DNA of 64,000 nt, from NCBI GenBank assembly GCA_025358925.1, contig JANYHT010000017.1:1-64000 (forward strand). Direction: 5' to 3'. Each line of letters starts with the position of its first letter. Position 1 is the stretch's first letter. The position numbers and the translations under genes are program-made. The notes beneath the pieces are model-generated. The model was not told the DNA's origin. It saw nothing but the letters and a program-made list of their open reading frames with translations, and ran no database searches. Of the stretch, positions 18,161 through 27,247 are shown in pieces. This stretch comes from Gemmatimonadaceae bacterium (GTDB lineage Bacteria > Gemmatimonadota > Gemmatimonadetes > Gemmatimonadales > Gemmatimonadaceae).

Positions 18161-18751
18161 GTGTTTACTCCTCCCGCCCACGATGATGCGCAGCTCGTGG
18201 CCGACATGGCGCAAAGCATTGAACGCGCAGCATCGCTGCTGTACGACAAGCATAGCGCCGTGATGTATGGCCTCGCCTTGCGCATGGTTGGCGAATCGGC
18301 CGATGCCGAAGAGGTCGTGCTCGACGCGTTTGCGCAGGCGTGGCGTGATGCGGCGCGATACGATCGGTCGCGCGCCACGGTAGTCGGATGGTTGACGACC
18401 ATCGTTCGCACACGTGCACTCGATTTGATACGCTCGCGTGGACGGCGGGCCCGCATGACGGAATCCGCCGCGTCACAGACGGATGAACCAACGGCGATGG
18501 GCCAAGGTTTTGTTGCGCCGGATCGCGCGGTGACCGATGCCGAGCGGGCGTCCGCTGTGGCCTCGGCGCTTGGTGTGCTGCCCGATGCGCAACGTCGTGC
18601 CATCGAGCTTGCGTTTTTTGAAGGACTCACGCATCACGAAGTTGCTGAACGCTTGCGGGAACCACTGGGTACAGTAAAAACGCGCATCCGATTGGGTATG
18701 CAGAAGTTGCGCGACATGCTCGATGGCATGGCACCGGAGGGCGCGTCATGA
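18161..18751 (+). CDS. ECF-type RNA polymerase sigma factor (SigK-like)
   Basis: Sigma region 2 is seen in LYDKHSAVMYGLALRMVG and AEEVVLDAFAQAWRDA, with GWLTTIVRTRALDLIRSRGRR, and region 4 in LGVLPDAQRRAIELAFFEG and VAERLREPLGTVKTRIRLGM. The 196-residue form from GTG at 18161 fits ECF sigma length; the frame is open to ATG 17999, so the start is uncertain. The stop overlaps the ATG of the anti-sigma gene (ATGA at 18748), the usual sigma/anti-sigma arrangement. Such factors are released from a membrane-bound RskA-type anti-sigma on an envelope or redox signal; the signal cannot be predicted. Confidence 0.88.
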   Translation: MFTPPAHDDAQLVADMAQSIERAASLLYDKHSAVMYGLALRMVGESADAEEVVLDAFAQAWRDAARYDRSRATVVGWLTTIVRTRALDLIRSRGRRARMTESAASQTDEPTAMGQGFVAPDRAVTDAERASAVASALGVLPDAQRRAIELAFFEGLTHHEVAERLREPLGTVKTRIRLGMQKLRDMLDGMAPEGAS

Positions 18752-19656
18752 CACTGCTATCAGTCGACGAGATGCGCGAACTCGCGCCCTGTTACGTCAT
18801 GGACACGCTGTCAGCGAGCGAGCTGCAGCAGTTTGAAGAAGGGATGCGCAACACCGAGATTGCGCGTGCAATCGAGCCTGAGATCGTAGCGCATCGTGCG
18901 GCAGTAGAGTTTCTCGCGACGCAGTATGCCGTTACGCCGCCCCCGTCACTGCGTGATCGATTGCAGGCACGCATTGCCGCAGAACAGCGTGCGGGCAACG
19001 AACCGGCCGTTGTGCTGCCCATGCGACCCGTGGCCCGTGTTACGCCCACAGTTGGTGGCGCAACGCGCGTGACACCGATTCAGGGAGCGTTCACGGGGCA
19101 GGGCAGCGTGCGCGTAGCGTCAGCAAGTAAGACAGTGTGGTGGGGTACAGGAGCGCTCGGTTTCGCGCTCGCGGCATCCGTCGTGTTCGCGATTGATTTG
19201 CAAAATCGCGTGCATGCGTTGCAAAGCGAGTTGACGCAGCAACAGCGCATCGCCGAACGCAGCACGGCGCGATTGGCAGAGCGTGAAATAACGTTGCGCA
19301 CATTGCTTGATGGTGGCAACGACCTCGTGCTGGTGCGATTGGCGGCGAACCAATCGAAGGGCCCAGGCATGCAAGTGTTTTGGAACACGCGTGACGGGCG
19401 CGCAGTGGTACTCGCATCGGGGCTCGCGCAGGTGCCGAAAAATCGCACGTACGCGTTATGGGCCATTCGAAACGGAAAGCCGATACCGCTTACGCTCTTC
19501 AACCCTGAGGCTGACGGCAGCGCGCTGATCTCGGGCGTCTCGCTCTTGAAGCAAGGAGACACGGTGGACGCGTTCGCCGTGACGGAAGAACCGGCGGCGG
19601 GTTCGCCGCAGCCTACGATGACGCCGTTTTTGGTGGGTGCAGTTCCGAAAACGTAG
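18748..19656 (+). CDS. Anti-sigma factor, RskA type
   Basis: The 302-residue protein starts with an anti-sigma N-terminal segment (about 1-80; MRELAPCYVMDTLSASELQQFEE), has a linker and then a membrane span near residues 130-150 (WGTGALGFALAASVVFAIDL), a short coiled coil, and an exported C-terminal RskA domain with VFWNTRDGRAVVLASGLAQV, YALWAIRNGKPIPLTLF and FAVTEEPAAGSPQPT. This is the SigK/RskA layout, with the C-terminal domain sensing outside the membrane. The first four bases overlap the sigma stop. A GCGCTTTC/GAAAGCGC hairpin (19706-19729) lies downstream but has no T-tract. Confidence 0.9.
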   Translation: MTLLSVDEMRELAPCYVMDTLSASELQQFEEGMRNTEIARAIEPEIVAHRAAVEFLATQYAVTPPPSLRDRLQARIAAEQRAGNEPAVVLPMRPVARVTPTVGGATRVTPIQGAFTGQGSVRVASASKTVWWGTGALGFALAASVVFAIDLQNRVHALQSELTQQQRIAERSTARLAEREITLRTLLDGGNDLVLVRLAANQSKGPGMQVFWNTRDGRAVVLASGLAQVPKNRTYALWAIRNGKPIPLTLFNPEADGSALISGVSLLKQGDTVDAFAVTEEPAAGSPQPTMTPFLVGAVPKT

Positions 19657-19801
19657 GATAGCGCAGCGACGACGGCTGGCCCGCCGTGCATCCGCCGCGG
19701 CGAGTGCGCTTTCACCGTGTGGAAAGCGCCGTGCGATGGCGTTTTCAGGTCGATCGGTGCATAATTTCTACTTGCCGTAGTTCGCGTAATTAGAAACATC
19801 T

Positions 19802-19806
19802 GGAGG
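19802..19806 (+). promoter_or_regulatory. Ribosome binding site for the propeller lipoprotein gene
   Basis: GGAGG lies 4 bp before GTG at 19811 and supports that GTG as the start of the frameshifted lipoprotein gene. Confidence 0.6.
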
Positions 19807-19810
19807 TGCT

Positions 19811-20951
19811 GTGAAGACCATCAGAATTGTGGAGTCGTCAATTGCTGGCGACGCCAGCGTCGGTAGAATGTTATTCTCGTGGCCCTTCGTCAGGCGCAGG
19901 TTATTTGGCGCTCGCGTGTTGGCCGTCACGTTAGCGTTTGCCGCCGCCGCGTGCCGTTCCGCCTCGTCAGACAATCGCCGCGTCGCAACTTTAGCGGTAA
20001 TCGACAGCGTAGAGCTTGTTGCCACTGACTCAGCATACGTTGCTCGCCCAGGTGGCCTCGCGATTACGCGAGACGGGCAGATGCTCGTGGCCGACAACGG
20101 CCAGAAGACCGTTTGTCGCTTTAATTCGACCGGCCAACTGCTTGATCGCTTTGGGAAACCAGGTGATGGCCCGGGCGAACTTCGATCAGCGTCCGATCTC
20201 GTTGTTGTGGGAGATTCGCTCGTCGCCGTCAATAACGTAGGGAGAAGGCAGATCGATTTGTTTTCACTGGCAACCGGAACTTTTGTGATCAAAGAAGGTG
20301 CCGGTGAACGTTCTTTCGATTCGGTCTTCTAATGACACCGTGCTTGCTGGTGCCGTCTATCCTGACGGCTCGCATTCGGTAACAAGCATTCCGCTTACAC
20401 CGACTGAACTGACTGCTGCCGGTCCCGTTCCAATTATTCTCTCTCGACACCCCATATTAATCGCACCGTTTGGTACCGTTGTATTTGACAATCGAAATCA
20501 AGACCGAGTGGCAGCGTTTGAAGCGTCCGATTGGCTCTTTCACTGGTCGACCGATGCAGCTGTTGACAGCGTGATGATGCCAAAAGTTCGTCGCCGCGGA
20601 GCTCGCACCGACTTGCTGATGGCTACGGCCGAGGACACCTCTCGTGGGCGCGAGGCGCTGTTCAAATCTTCCATGCCGACGTACGTCCGATTCGTGTCGG
20701 ACCGCAAAGCGCTTGTGATTCACGGCGACCTCGAGTTCTCGCGTTCGTTGTTTGCTGGCACGTTCTTCGCCTCGGTTGTAGATGTCGGAGGAAAGTCAGT
20801 TGTATGCAGTGACTTACTAATTCCAGTTCCAACCGATCCGCTGCCTCGATTCTTCAGCCGTAGCGACACGCTTTTTGCCATAGTGCAGCATTCGGAAGGC
20901 CGCACCTTCGTCTTGCGTTTGCGTATTCCGCTCGATCCTTGTCATTTATGA
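19811..20951 (+). pseudogene. Beta-propeller-like (NHL/6-bladed type) lipoprotein, frameshifted
   Basis: The 5' part (19811-20332) encodes a signal peptide with a lipobox (LAFAAAAC) and then propeller-like segments such as LAITRDGQMLVADNGQKTV and FGKPGDGPGELRSASDLVVV. The 3' part (20298-20951) continues in the +1 frame with NDTVLAGAVYP, FVRFVSDRKALVIHG-like and RSDTLFAIVQHSEGRTFVLR. The join falls near 20292-20300, in GAAGGTGCCGGTGAA; removing one base restores a single frame of about 380 codons. The product would be an outer- or inner-membrane-anchored 6-bladed propeller. It may be a true pseudogene or a one-base sequencing error. Downstream genes are on the same strand. Confidence 0.75.
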
Positions 20952-20961
20952 GGTCAGAATT

Positions 20962-21414
20962 ATGAGGACGATTTATTTAATCGGAGCTGCCGCATTCTTC
21001 GCATCCGCAATTGCGTCGGGCACGATTTTCGCGCCGCGTGTGGCAACGCCGATTGAGGCATTGCGGCTGGACGACGGTAGCACAACCGTAGAATTGATGC
21101 AGGCGACAGATACGTTGTTGCTATTGGTCTATCGTCCGAGCGATCTATTTACGTGCGCCAGCATTGTGTACGCGTGGCAGTCGCGCGCCAACAATAAGCA
21201 TTGGTCCACTCGTGTAGCGCTTTCTCATGCTCCGACTCCACTGGAGGAACGCGCCCTTCGTCGTTCGCGCATTCATTGGGTTCGGGTAGTCAACCTCGGC
21301 ATCGATAATGAAAAATGGAAATCGCGTGAGGTCTTGTTTGTAAACGGACATCTTGTCGAATCCAGCACATTCCCAAATATCGGTCGAAACTCGGCGCTCC
21401 GTCGATTGCTTTGA
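20962..21414 (+). CDS. Membrane-anchored conserved hypothetical protein
   Basis: A 150-residue protein with an N-terminal hydrophobic segment (IYLIGAAAFFASAIASGTIF) that is a signal anchor or uncleaved signal. The remainder, TDTLLLLVYRPSDLFTCASI followed by WSTRVALSHAPTPLEERALR and REVLFVNGHLVESSTFPN, has an alternating strand/helix pattern reminiscent of thioredoxin-fold proteins that accompany NHL-type propeller lipoproteins, but only one Cys is present in the would-be active site, so redox activity is doubtful. It follows the propeller gene by 10 bp, and its stop overlaps the possible TTG start region of the next gene. Confidence 0.65.
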   Translation: MRTIYLIGAAAFFASAIASGTIFAPRVATPIEALRLDDGSTTVELMQATDTLLLLVYRPSDLFTCASIVYAWQSRANNKHWSTRVALSHAPTPLEERALRRSRIHWVRVVNLGIDNEKWKSREVLFVNGHLVESSTFPNIGRNSALRRLL

Positions 21415-21443
21415 CCATCGGTAGTCCGCTTTCCTGCAATCGA

Positions 21444-22556
21444 ATGAGCCTTCAAAGCGCAAAGACATGCCCATACATGGTGAGCGCGATGACACTTGTC
21501 ATGGCGCTGCTCCTCGCGAGTTGCAAGTCGGACACGCACGCATCCGGAGAAGTGAACGAGCAGATGTCAAAGGCCATGGTGTTCATTGACAGTCTGCCGC
21601 TTCCCGTTGCGTCCGAATTTGGCGCGATACCGGCCGTCGCGCGCTCGGAGAATGGTTCGCTCTACTTTTTGAGCTCCGACTCTACGGTGACGATCTATTC
21701 GTCGGCCAATACGCCAACACGCGAATTCAGGGTGCCTCCGATAGCAGCACATTGGACGGGACACGCGAAAGCCATCGCAGTTTATGCCGATTCACTGATT
21801 GGATTTTTAAGCAGCGACGGTCGTGCAATTACCATTGCGAGTCTGCGATCACAGCAAGCGCAGTGGTCGGTAGCGCTACCGGCCGCCGCATTTGACATTC
21901 GTTTATCGGCTGGTGGCGCGCATGTCGCAAGTTTTGCTGGTGACTCGGGTGTGATATGGAGGATACCGAACAGTGATACCGTGAGCGCGAGTTCGCTTCG
22001 CCAACCTCCAAGCTACGCAACGTATCCGCAGTTGCGAGCGCTGCTCGGCGACTTCGTATTTCACGCCAACCGGCGAAGCGGGATGTTGATCTTTCCTGCT
22101 GATGCACACTTGTTCCTTTGGTTTCCGAGCGGTCGCCCCGACAGCATTTACTTGCCGCCCCGTCGCCGCTTTGGAACGCAAGCGGTGGAGCGCCTTAAGA
22201 ACGCCTCACCAGCGTCGCTCGCAGCGCTGCGGTCACATGTGTCGGTACCACGTTTCGTTGGTGTGCTCTCCGATTCGACGGCGCTTGTGGTGTATCGTGA
22301 TAGCACGTCAACACCCAAGGAACCGTCGACTTGGACTTTCTACGCGCTGATTGTCAACGCGAAACGATCACGAGTATGCCTCGACATTTCGATGCCACAT
22401 CTCGCCAATCGCGAAGTGAGGTTCTTGCTCCATCAGGACACGTTAGAAGCCATTGCGTCGTCAAACAACCGCGCGTCAAACACGTCGCTCTCGCGTTTTC
22501 GATTCAGGATTGCCATTGAGTCCTGCGGATGGATCGGTGTGCAACGCGGCATTTAG
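21444..22556 (+). CDS. Putative lipoprotein, propeller-like
   Basis: The product of 370 residues has a lipoprotein signal (VMALLLASC) and repeated strand-rich segments (GSLYFLSSDSTVTIYSS, LIGFLSSDGRAITIASLRS, HLFLWFPSGRPDSIYLPP) suggesting a beta-propeller related to the frameshifted gene at 19811. I choose ATG 21444; a frame from TTG 21411 overlaps the previous stop, and ATG 21477 is also possible. The three genes from 19811 probably form one unit acting at the cell envelope; the role is unknown. It is convergent with the SDR gene, 17 bp away. Confidence 0.68.
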   Translation: MSLQSAKTCPYMVSAMTLVMALLLASCKSDTHASGEVNEQMSKAMVFIDSLPLPVASEFGAIPAVARSENGSLYFLSSDSTVTIYSSANTPTREFRVPPIAAHWTGHAKAIAVYADSLIGFLSSDGRAITIASLRSQQAQWSVALPAAAFDIRLSAGGAHVASFAGDSGVIWRIPNSDTVSASSLRQPPSYATYPQLRALLGDFVFHANRRSGMLIFPADAHLFLWFPSGRPDSIYLPPRRRFGTQAVERLKNASPASLAALRSHVSVPRFVGVLSDSTALVVYRDSTSTPKEPSTWTFYALIVNAKRSRVCLDISMPHLANREVRFLLHQDTLEAIASSNNRASNTSLSRFRFRIAIESCGWIGVQRGI

Positions 22557-22573
22557 CAGCGCGTATGCCCGCC

Positions 22574-23341
22574 CTACTTCGCGCGCACCGTACCCAATCC
22601 ACCGTCCACACCCAAACACTGACCCGTCACCCACGATGCATCGGGACCAAGCAGCCAGGCCATCACGCCTGACACATCTTCCGGCTCGCCCAATCGACCT
22701 AACGCATGCATCGCGCGCGATGCTTCAGACGCCGCCACCGACGACGTGATACGCGCAGTCATCGGCGTTCGCACAAGTCCGGGCGCCACGGCATTCACGC
22801 GCAACCCACGCGATCCGTATGTTGCCGCCGCTGACAGCACGAGCCCCAACACGCCCGCTTTCGCTGCGGCAATTGCTTCGTGATTGGCCAGCCCCGTGCG
22901 CGCGGCGGCTGAACTGCACAACACAACACTTCCCCCATCGGGCATTACACGCGCCGCACTGCGAACCGAACCGAATGCGCTCGTAAGATTGGCCGCAATA
23001 ACCGCCTGAAATTCTTCCGCTTTCGTTAAATGCGCCGGCTTGAGCAACAATGATCCCACGCAATTCGCTACGCCAGTCACTCGACCAAACGCCTCGTTGG
23101 CGAGATCGGCTACGCGGTCAACCTCCGCAAAATCAGTGGCGTCGCCCACCGCATATGACACCGATGTCAGCATGCGCAGCTCGTTCGCTAGCGAGATCAG
23201 TGGATCCTCGCGACGCGCCACAAGAAACAATGATGTACCGGTAGCCGCAACACGTCGTGCAAGCGATGCACCAATACCGCCCGTTGCACCAAGAATGAGT
23301 ACGGCGGACGACGTGCCGGAAGGCTTCGAGTCGAATGTCAT
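22574..23341 (-). CDS. SDR-family protein lacking the catalytic tyrosine
   Basis: The 255-residue Rossmann protein has the nucleotide motif GATGGIGASLA (18-28), NCVGSLL in place of NNAG, and a C-terminal HALGRLGEPEDVSGVMAWL with VTGQCLGVDGG, all typical of SDRs. At the active site the sequence is NHEAIAAAK: Lys161 and Ser143/144 are present but the position of the catalytic Tyr (157) is Ile. It may be a divergent SDR with altered chemistry or a non-catalytic protein. It is the last gene of the minus-strand run after pdxH (48-bp gap). Confidence 0.85.
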   Translation of the reverse strand: MTFDSKPSGTSSAVLILGATGGIGASLARRVAATGTSLFLVARREDPLISLANELRMLTSVSYAVGDATDFAEVDRVADLANEAFGRVTGVANCVGSLLLKPAHLTKAEEFQAVIAANLTSAFGSVRSAARVMPDGGSVVLCSSAAARTGLANHEAIAAAKAGVLGLVLSAAATYGSRGLRVNAVAPGLVRTPMTARITSSVAASEASRAMHALGRLGEPEDVSGVMAWLLGPDASWVTGQCLGVDGGLGTVRAK

Positions 23342-23389
23342 GCATCAGCAACTCTTCAGCGATTACATCGGTTCCCGACGAGCACGGCC

Positions 23390-24034
23390 CTACGGTGACA
23401 GCCGACGACGCACCCACACACCGACTTCACGCCGAAAGCAGATGCGATCATGCAAGCGACTCCGACGACCCTGCCAAAACTCCAACTCTTCAGGCACCAC
23501 TCGAAAGCCTCCCCAGTGATCGGGCAGTGGTACTGCAGTGTCAGCGAAGCGCTGTTGATTGTTGGCGACCTCGCGCTCTAACGCATCGCGTGACGACAAC
23601 ACACTGCTCTGATGCGACGTAAAAGCGCCGAGTTGGCTGGTGACTGGACGCGAATGGAAATATTGATCTGAATCGGCCCGACTCACCCGCTGCACCGCCC
23701 CCGCAATACGCACCTGTCGTTCAAGCTCGGCCCAAAAAAAACAGAGCGATGCATGCGGATTGTCGGCCAATTCTTGACCCTTGCGACTGCGATAGTCCGT
23801 AAAAAATACGAAGCCACGTTCATCGACCGCTTTGAGTAACACAATACGCGCCGATGGATACGCGTCTGGCGTCGCGGTTGCCAAACACATCGCGTTAGGC
23901 TCGAGCACATCGGCCTTGATCGCATCATCAAACCATCGGCCAAACTGCACGATGGGATCGGCATCGACATCCGCTTCGGTCAGTTCGGCACGCTTGTAAT
24001 CGGTACGAATATCAGCGATGGACAGATTCGACAT
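23390..24034 (-). CDS. pdxH: Pyridoxine/pyridoxamine 5'-phosphate oxidase
   Basis: The 214-residue FMN enzyme oxidises pyridoxine or pyridoxamine 5'-phosphate to PLP. Signatures include PNAMCLATATPDAYPSARIV, the FMN-binding VFFTDYRSRKGQELADNP, ERQVRIAGAVQRVS, SRPVTSQLGAFTSHQSSV and the C-terminal EFWQGRRSRLHDRICFRR. Length and order match PdxH. The ATG lies 3 bp after the bioB stop, so it is part of the biotin operon; the PLP it makes is the cofactor of BioA and BioF encoded upstream. Confidence 0.95.
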   Translation of the reverse strand: MSNLSIADIRTDYKRAELTEADVDADPIVQFGRWFDDAIKADVLEPNAMCLATATPDAYPSARIVLLKAVDERGFVFFTDYRSRKGQELADNPHASLCFFWAELERQVRIAGAVQRVSRADSDQYFHSRPVTSQLGAFTSHQSSVLSSRDALEREVANNQQRFADTAVPLPDHWGGFRVVPEELEFWQGRRSRLHDRICFRREVGVWVRRRLSP

Positions 24035-24037
24035 GCT

Positions 24038-25111
24038 CTACACCTCGACCAGCGGCAGCGCTGCGCGCGGGTACTCGTCAGGGACGTCGGTAAACACATC
24101 GCCTTCGTACGATGCGCCATCAGGAGTTTCTAAGACAAAGCCCGCGTCCTCGATCATGCGCAAGTCATCACGAGCCGTCTGACCCTGCGTCGTGAGATAG
24201 TCACCGATAAATATGGAATTTGCCGCGTACAACCCCATTACTTGCATACTCCGCAGGTGCACTTCGCGTCCGCCGCTGACGCGAATTTCTTGCGTTGGCA
24301 ACAACAGACGATACAACACCAAAATGCGCAGACACCGTCGCGGGTCGAGCGCACGGATATTGGCAAACGTGGTGCCAGGCACCGGGATAAGGAAATTCAC
24401 CGGTACGCTTTTTACGTCGAGTTCGCGCAAGGACAACGCGAGATCAATCACGTCATCATCGCTCTCGCCCATCCCCAAAATACCACCACTGCACGTTTTC
24501 ATACCGGCGTCCTTCACCGCTTGGACCGTACCCACGCGATCTTCAAACGTGTGTGTACTCACAATTTCCGACGTAAAATTGGCCGATGTATTGAGATTGT
24601 GATTAATCGTCTCCACACCCGCCGCCTTGAGCCTTTGCACCTGCTCGGCGTTCAACAATCCGAGACACGCGCAAATTTTCAAATCGTGTTTTGCGCGCAC
24701 CGCTTGCACCGCGTCAATCACCTTTGCAAACACCGTCTCACCCGGCGCACGACCCGAAATCACCATACAAAGTGTGCCGGCCCTGAGCAGCGCGGCACGA
24801 TCCGCGGCCTCCATAATCTTGGCCAGCGCCAGCATCGGATACTTCTCAATTTCGGCCGTCGAGATTTTGGATTGCGAACAGTAGTGGCAGTCCTCCGGAC
24901 AAAGTCCACTCTGCGCGTTGAGCAAAAAGTGCAATCGAACACGATTGCCCCATGCCGCCCGTCGCACGCGATACGCCGCCGCAAGTTGATCCAGCAACGC
25001 GTCATCGGGCGCGGACAACACGGCATGCGCTTCTTCACGCGAGAGCAGCTCGCCCGCGAGCGAACGGTCGGCGAGCTGTTGCCAGTACGCAGCTTGGTGT
25101 GAGGCAGTCAT
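24038..25111 (-). CDS. bioB: Biotin synthase
   Basis: The 357-residue radical SAM enzyme inserts sulfur into dethiobiotin. The CxxxCxxC motif is in [13 protein letters not shown] (C71, C75, C78), and the region around [11 protein letters not shown] and [19 protein letters not shown], with [11 protein letters not shown], is standard for BioB. The C-terminal tail beyond [12 protein letters not shown] is normal in length. The start codon shares bases with the bioD stop (around 25109-25113), consistent with translational coupling within the bio operon. Confidence 0.96.
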   Translation of the reverse strand: MTASHQAAYWQQLADRSLAGELLSREEAHAVLSAPDDALLDQLAAAYRVRRAAWGNRVRLHFLLNAQSGLCPEDCHYCSQSKISTAEIEKYPMLALAKIMEAADRAALLRAGTLCMVISGRAPGETVFAKVIDAVQAVRAKHDLKICACLGLLNAEQVQRLKAAGVETINHNLNTSANFTSEIVSTHTFEDRVGTVQAVKDAGMKTCSGGILGMGESDDDVIDLALSLRELDVKSVPVNFLIPVPGTTFANIRALDPRRCLRILVLYRLLLPTQEIRVSGGREVHLRSMQVMGLYAANSIFIGDYLTTQGQTARDDLRMIEDAGFVLETPDGASYEGDVFTDVPDEYPRAALPLVEV

Positions 25112-25893
25112 CAGTCGAAGAAAAGGGTACCCGGCGCCGTTGGCACCGGTGTTTCACGAAGGAGCAACGTATCAAGCCCACTGCCTTGTGCAGCGGCAGC
25201 AAGCGCACTGAGTGAGTCGGTACGATCCACCCACGGAAAGCGAAAAATTGCATGATGCGGTAAGAGCGCGCGCAGCGCATCGTAGTTAGTCGCATCGCAA
25301 ATAGCGCCGTCATTTGCGGTGTGCGTTGTCAAAATGATCGCGCGCACGAGTAGCCCACCACGCTCCGCCGCGTGTACGGTGAGGAGCACGTGATTGAGCA
25401 CGCCGAGCCGGTCGCCGGCGACGATTATGAGTTCGCAGCGCCACCGCGCAAATAGATCGAGAAACGACAGCGTGCGCGTGATTGGCACGAGCAATCCGCC
25501 AGCGCCTTCCACCAAAATTATTTCGCGTTCATCGCAGAGCGCATCAAACGCGGCATCAAGCACGTCAAGCGACACCGTGAGGCCCGCTCGATGTGCTGCG
25601 ACCATGGGCGCCAGCGGTTCGCGGAACGCGTACGGACGAACGATCGACAGGTCATCGGTGCCACCCGCCGCTTCCTGCAATCGCTCCGCGTCGGATCGTG
25701 GCGCTCCATAAACAGCGAGTCCTTCATCAACGCCGCTTTCTACTGGCTTCATAGCGGCAATACGTTGGCCGAGCTGTACTGCGCGCGCCGTGAGTGCCGT
25801 TGCGACCACTGTCTTACCGATGCCCGTGTCCGTCCCCGTAATGGCAAGCCGTAATAACGGCAGTGGAGAAGCGGGCAATGATTTAGTCATCAA
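25111..25893 (-). CDS. bioD: Dethiobiotin synthetase
   Basis: The 260-residue ATP-dependent enzyme forms the ureido ring of dethiobiotin from 7,8-diaminopelargonate and CO2. It has the P-loop GTDTGIGKT (about 20-28), [11 protein letters not shown], and the [11 protein letters not shown] switch region. It starts inside the last codons of bioA (11-bp overlap) and its end touches the bioB start. Either of the two leading Met codons may be used. Confidence 0.94.
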   Translation of the reverse strand: MMTKSLPASPLPLLRLAITGTDTGIGKTVVATALTARAVQLGQRIAAMKPVESGVDEGLAVYGAPRSDAERLQEAAGGTDDLSIVRPYAFREPLAPMVAAHRAGLTVSLDVLDAAFDALCDEREIILVEGAGGLLVPITRTLSFLDLFARWRCELIIVAGDRLGVLNHVLLTVHAAERGGLLVRAIILTTHTANDGAICDATNYDALRALLPHHAIFRFPWVDRTDSLSALAAAAQGSGLDTLLLRETPVPTAPGTLFFD

Positions 25894-27247
25894 CCGGTCC
25901 TCCGGATCCGGGCGTTTCCGCGCGTTCCCCGTCGAGAAAACGCTGGATCACTTCGTATACGCGATCCAGTTCTTCATTGGTGGTGCAATAGGGAGGAAGA
26001 CAATACGCCACGGTGCCCAGCGGACGCAACAACACGTTTTCCTGCAACGCAAAACTTGCGAGCTCCCGGCCGACGCCACTGAGATATCCTGTGGTGCCCG
26101 TGAGTTCAACGGCCGCGATGGTTCCGATTTGACGCACCGCATGTACGCCGGGCGTACCACGCAACGCTGACAGATGATGCGCCTGTGCTACTTCGATGCG
26201 AATGCGATCGTCTTCGCTGTCCTCATCGAAGAGCTCGAGCGATGCCAGCGCTGCCGCACACGCAATCGGATTGGCCGTATACGAATGTCCGTGAAAAAAC
26301 GTCTTCTCGCGGTCGCTGCTCAAGAACGCGTCGTAAATCGCTTCCGTTGCAGCGGTCGCGCCTAGTGGCAGCGTGCCGCCAGTGATGCCTTTAGACATGC
26401 AGAGTAAATCCGGCGCAACGTCGGCGCGCTCGCACGCAAACATCGGCCCCGTTCGGCCAAAGCCCGTGAGCACTTCATCCGCAATGAGATGCACACCCGC
26501 CGCGCGCGTCCGCTCGCGTATTTGTTGCAGCACGCGTTCATCCCACACGCGCATACCACCGGCACCAAGTATCAATGGCTCGACGATCACGGCCGCGAGT
26601 TCAGACCCCCGAGTTTGCAACAGCTGGTCGAGCGCACGAATGGTGTCGCCTTCAGACGGATCTGGAAGTCGCGCGACTTCGAACAACAACGGTTCATACA
26701 TATGCGTGAACACTCCGCGCGCGCCTGCCGCCATCGCACCAAATGTGTCGCCGTGATACGCGTGATCAAGCGCGGCAATCAGGCGACGCGGCTGCCCACG
26801 ATTGGCAAACGATTGCAACGAGAGCTTAATCGCCACTTCAACGGCGGTTGATCCGTCATCAGAAAAAAAGATGCGAGAGAGTCCGCGTGGTAATCGCGCG
26901 CAGAGTCCCGCCGCGAGCGCTGCTGCTGGAGCGTGCGTGAACCCAGCGAAGATGACCTGATCAAGCGTGCGCGCCTGTTCCGCAATCGCTGCGACAATAT
27001 CGTCATGACAATGTCCGTGTGTTGTCACCCACCACGACGAGATCGCATCGAGAATTGGACGACCATTGCCTTCGTATAACCACGCACCTTTCGCGCGTGC
27101 GATCGCGATCGGAATCGGTGCTTGCAAATGCTGCGTGTACGGATGCCATACGTGCGCGGCGTCCTGCAAAAGCACAGCGTCGAGCGCAACCTCATCGGCC
27201 TCGTCGTCATCCCTATCCCCTAATCCCCAGTCCCTATCCCCTACCAT
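25883..27247 (-). CDS. bioA: Adenosylmethionine-8-amino-7-oxononanoate aminotransferase
   Basis: BioA transfers an amino group from SAM to KAPA to make diaminopelargonate, using PLP. The family motifs are VWHPYTQ (33-39), ISSWWVTTHGHC, the Asp of IADEVLTGFGRTG (D257) and the PLP lysine in CMSKGITGGTLPLG (K286). The ATG at 27247 overlaps the bioF stop, but the first 13 codons (MVGDRDWGLGDRD) are just a translation of a G-rich heptanucleotide array; GTG at 27175 would give a more usual N-terminus (LLQDAAHVWHPYTQ). Either start may be used. It sits between bioF and bioD in one operon. Confidence 0.95.
   Translation of the reverse strand: MVGDRDWGLGDRDDDEADEVALDAVLLQDAAHVWHPYTQHLQAPIPIAIARAKGAWLYEGNGRPILDAISSWWVTTHGHCHDDIVAAIAEQARTLDQVIFAGFTHAPAAALAAGLCARLPRGLSRIFFSDDGSTAVEVAIKLSLQSFANRGQPRRLIAALDHAYHGDTFGAMAAGARGVFTHMYEPLLFEVARLPDPSEGDTIRALDQLLQTRGSELAAVIVEPLILGAGGMRVWDERVLQQIRERTRAAGVHLIADEVLTGFGRTGPMFACERADVAPDLLCMSKGITGGTLPLGATAATEAIYDAFLSSDREKTFFHGHSYTANPIACAAALASLELFDEDSEDDRIRIEVAQAHHLSALRGTPGVHAVRQIGTIAAVELTGTTGYLSGVGRELASFALQENVLLRPLGTVAYCLPPYCTTNEELDRVYEVIQRFLDGERAETPGSGGPVDD
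27212..27247 (-). repeat. G-rich heptanucleotide array at bioF stop / bioA start
   Basis: On the minus strand, TAGGGGA TAGGGAC TGGGGAT TAGGGGA TAGGGAT runs from the bioF TAG stop into bioA. The units are about 7 bp with GGG or GGGG runs spaced 3-4 bp, fitting a G-quadruplex pattern. The same unit forms a longer array at 31880-31957. The array lies within the first 12 codons of the bioA frame. Confidence 0.8.

Noticed and set aside
19706-19729. Hairpin after the anti-sigma gene as a terminator
   Set aside because: Stem GCGCTTTC/GAAAGCGC is clear but no T-tract follows, so it is noted only within the anti-sigma entry.
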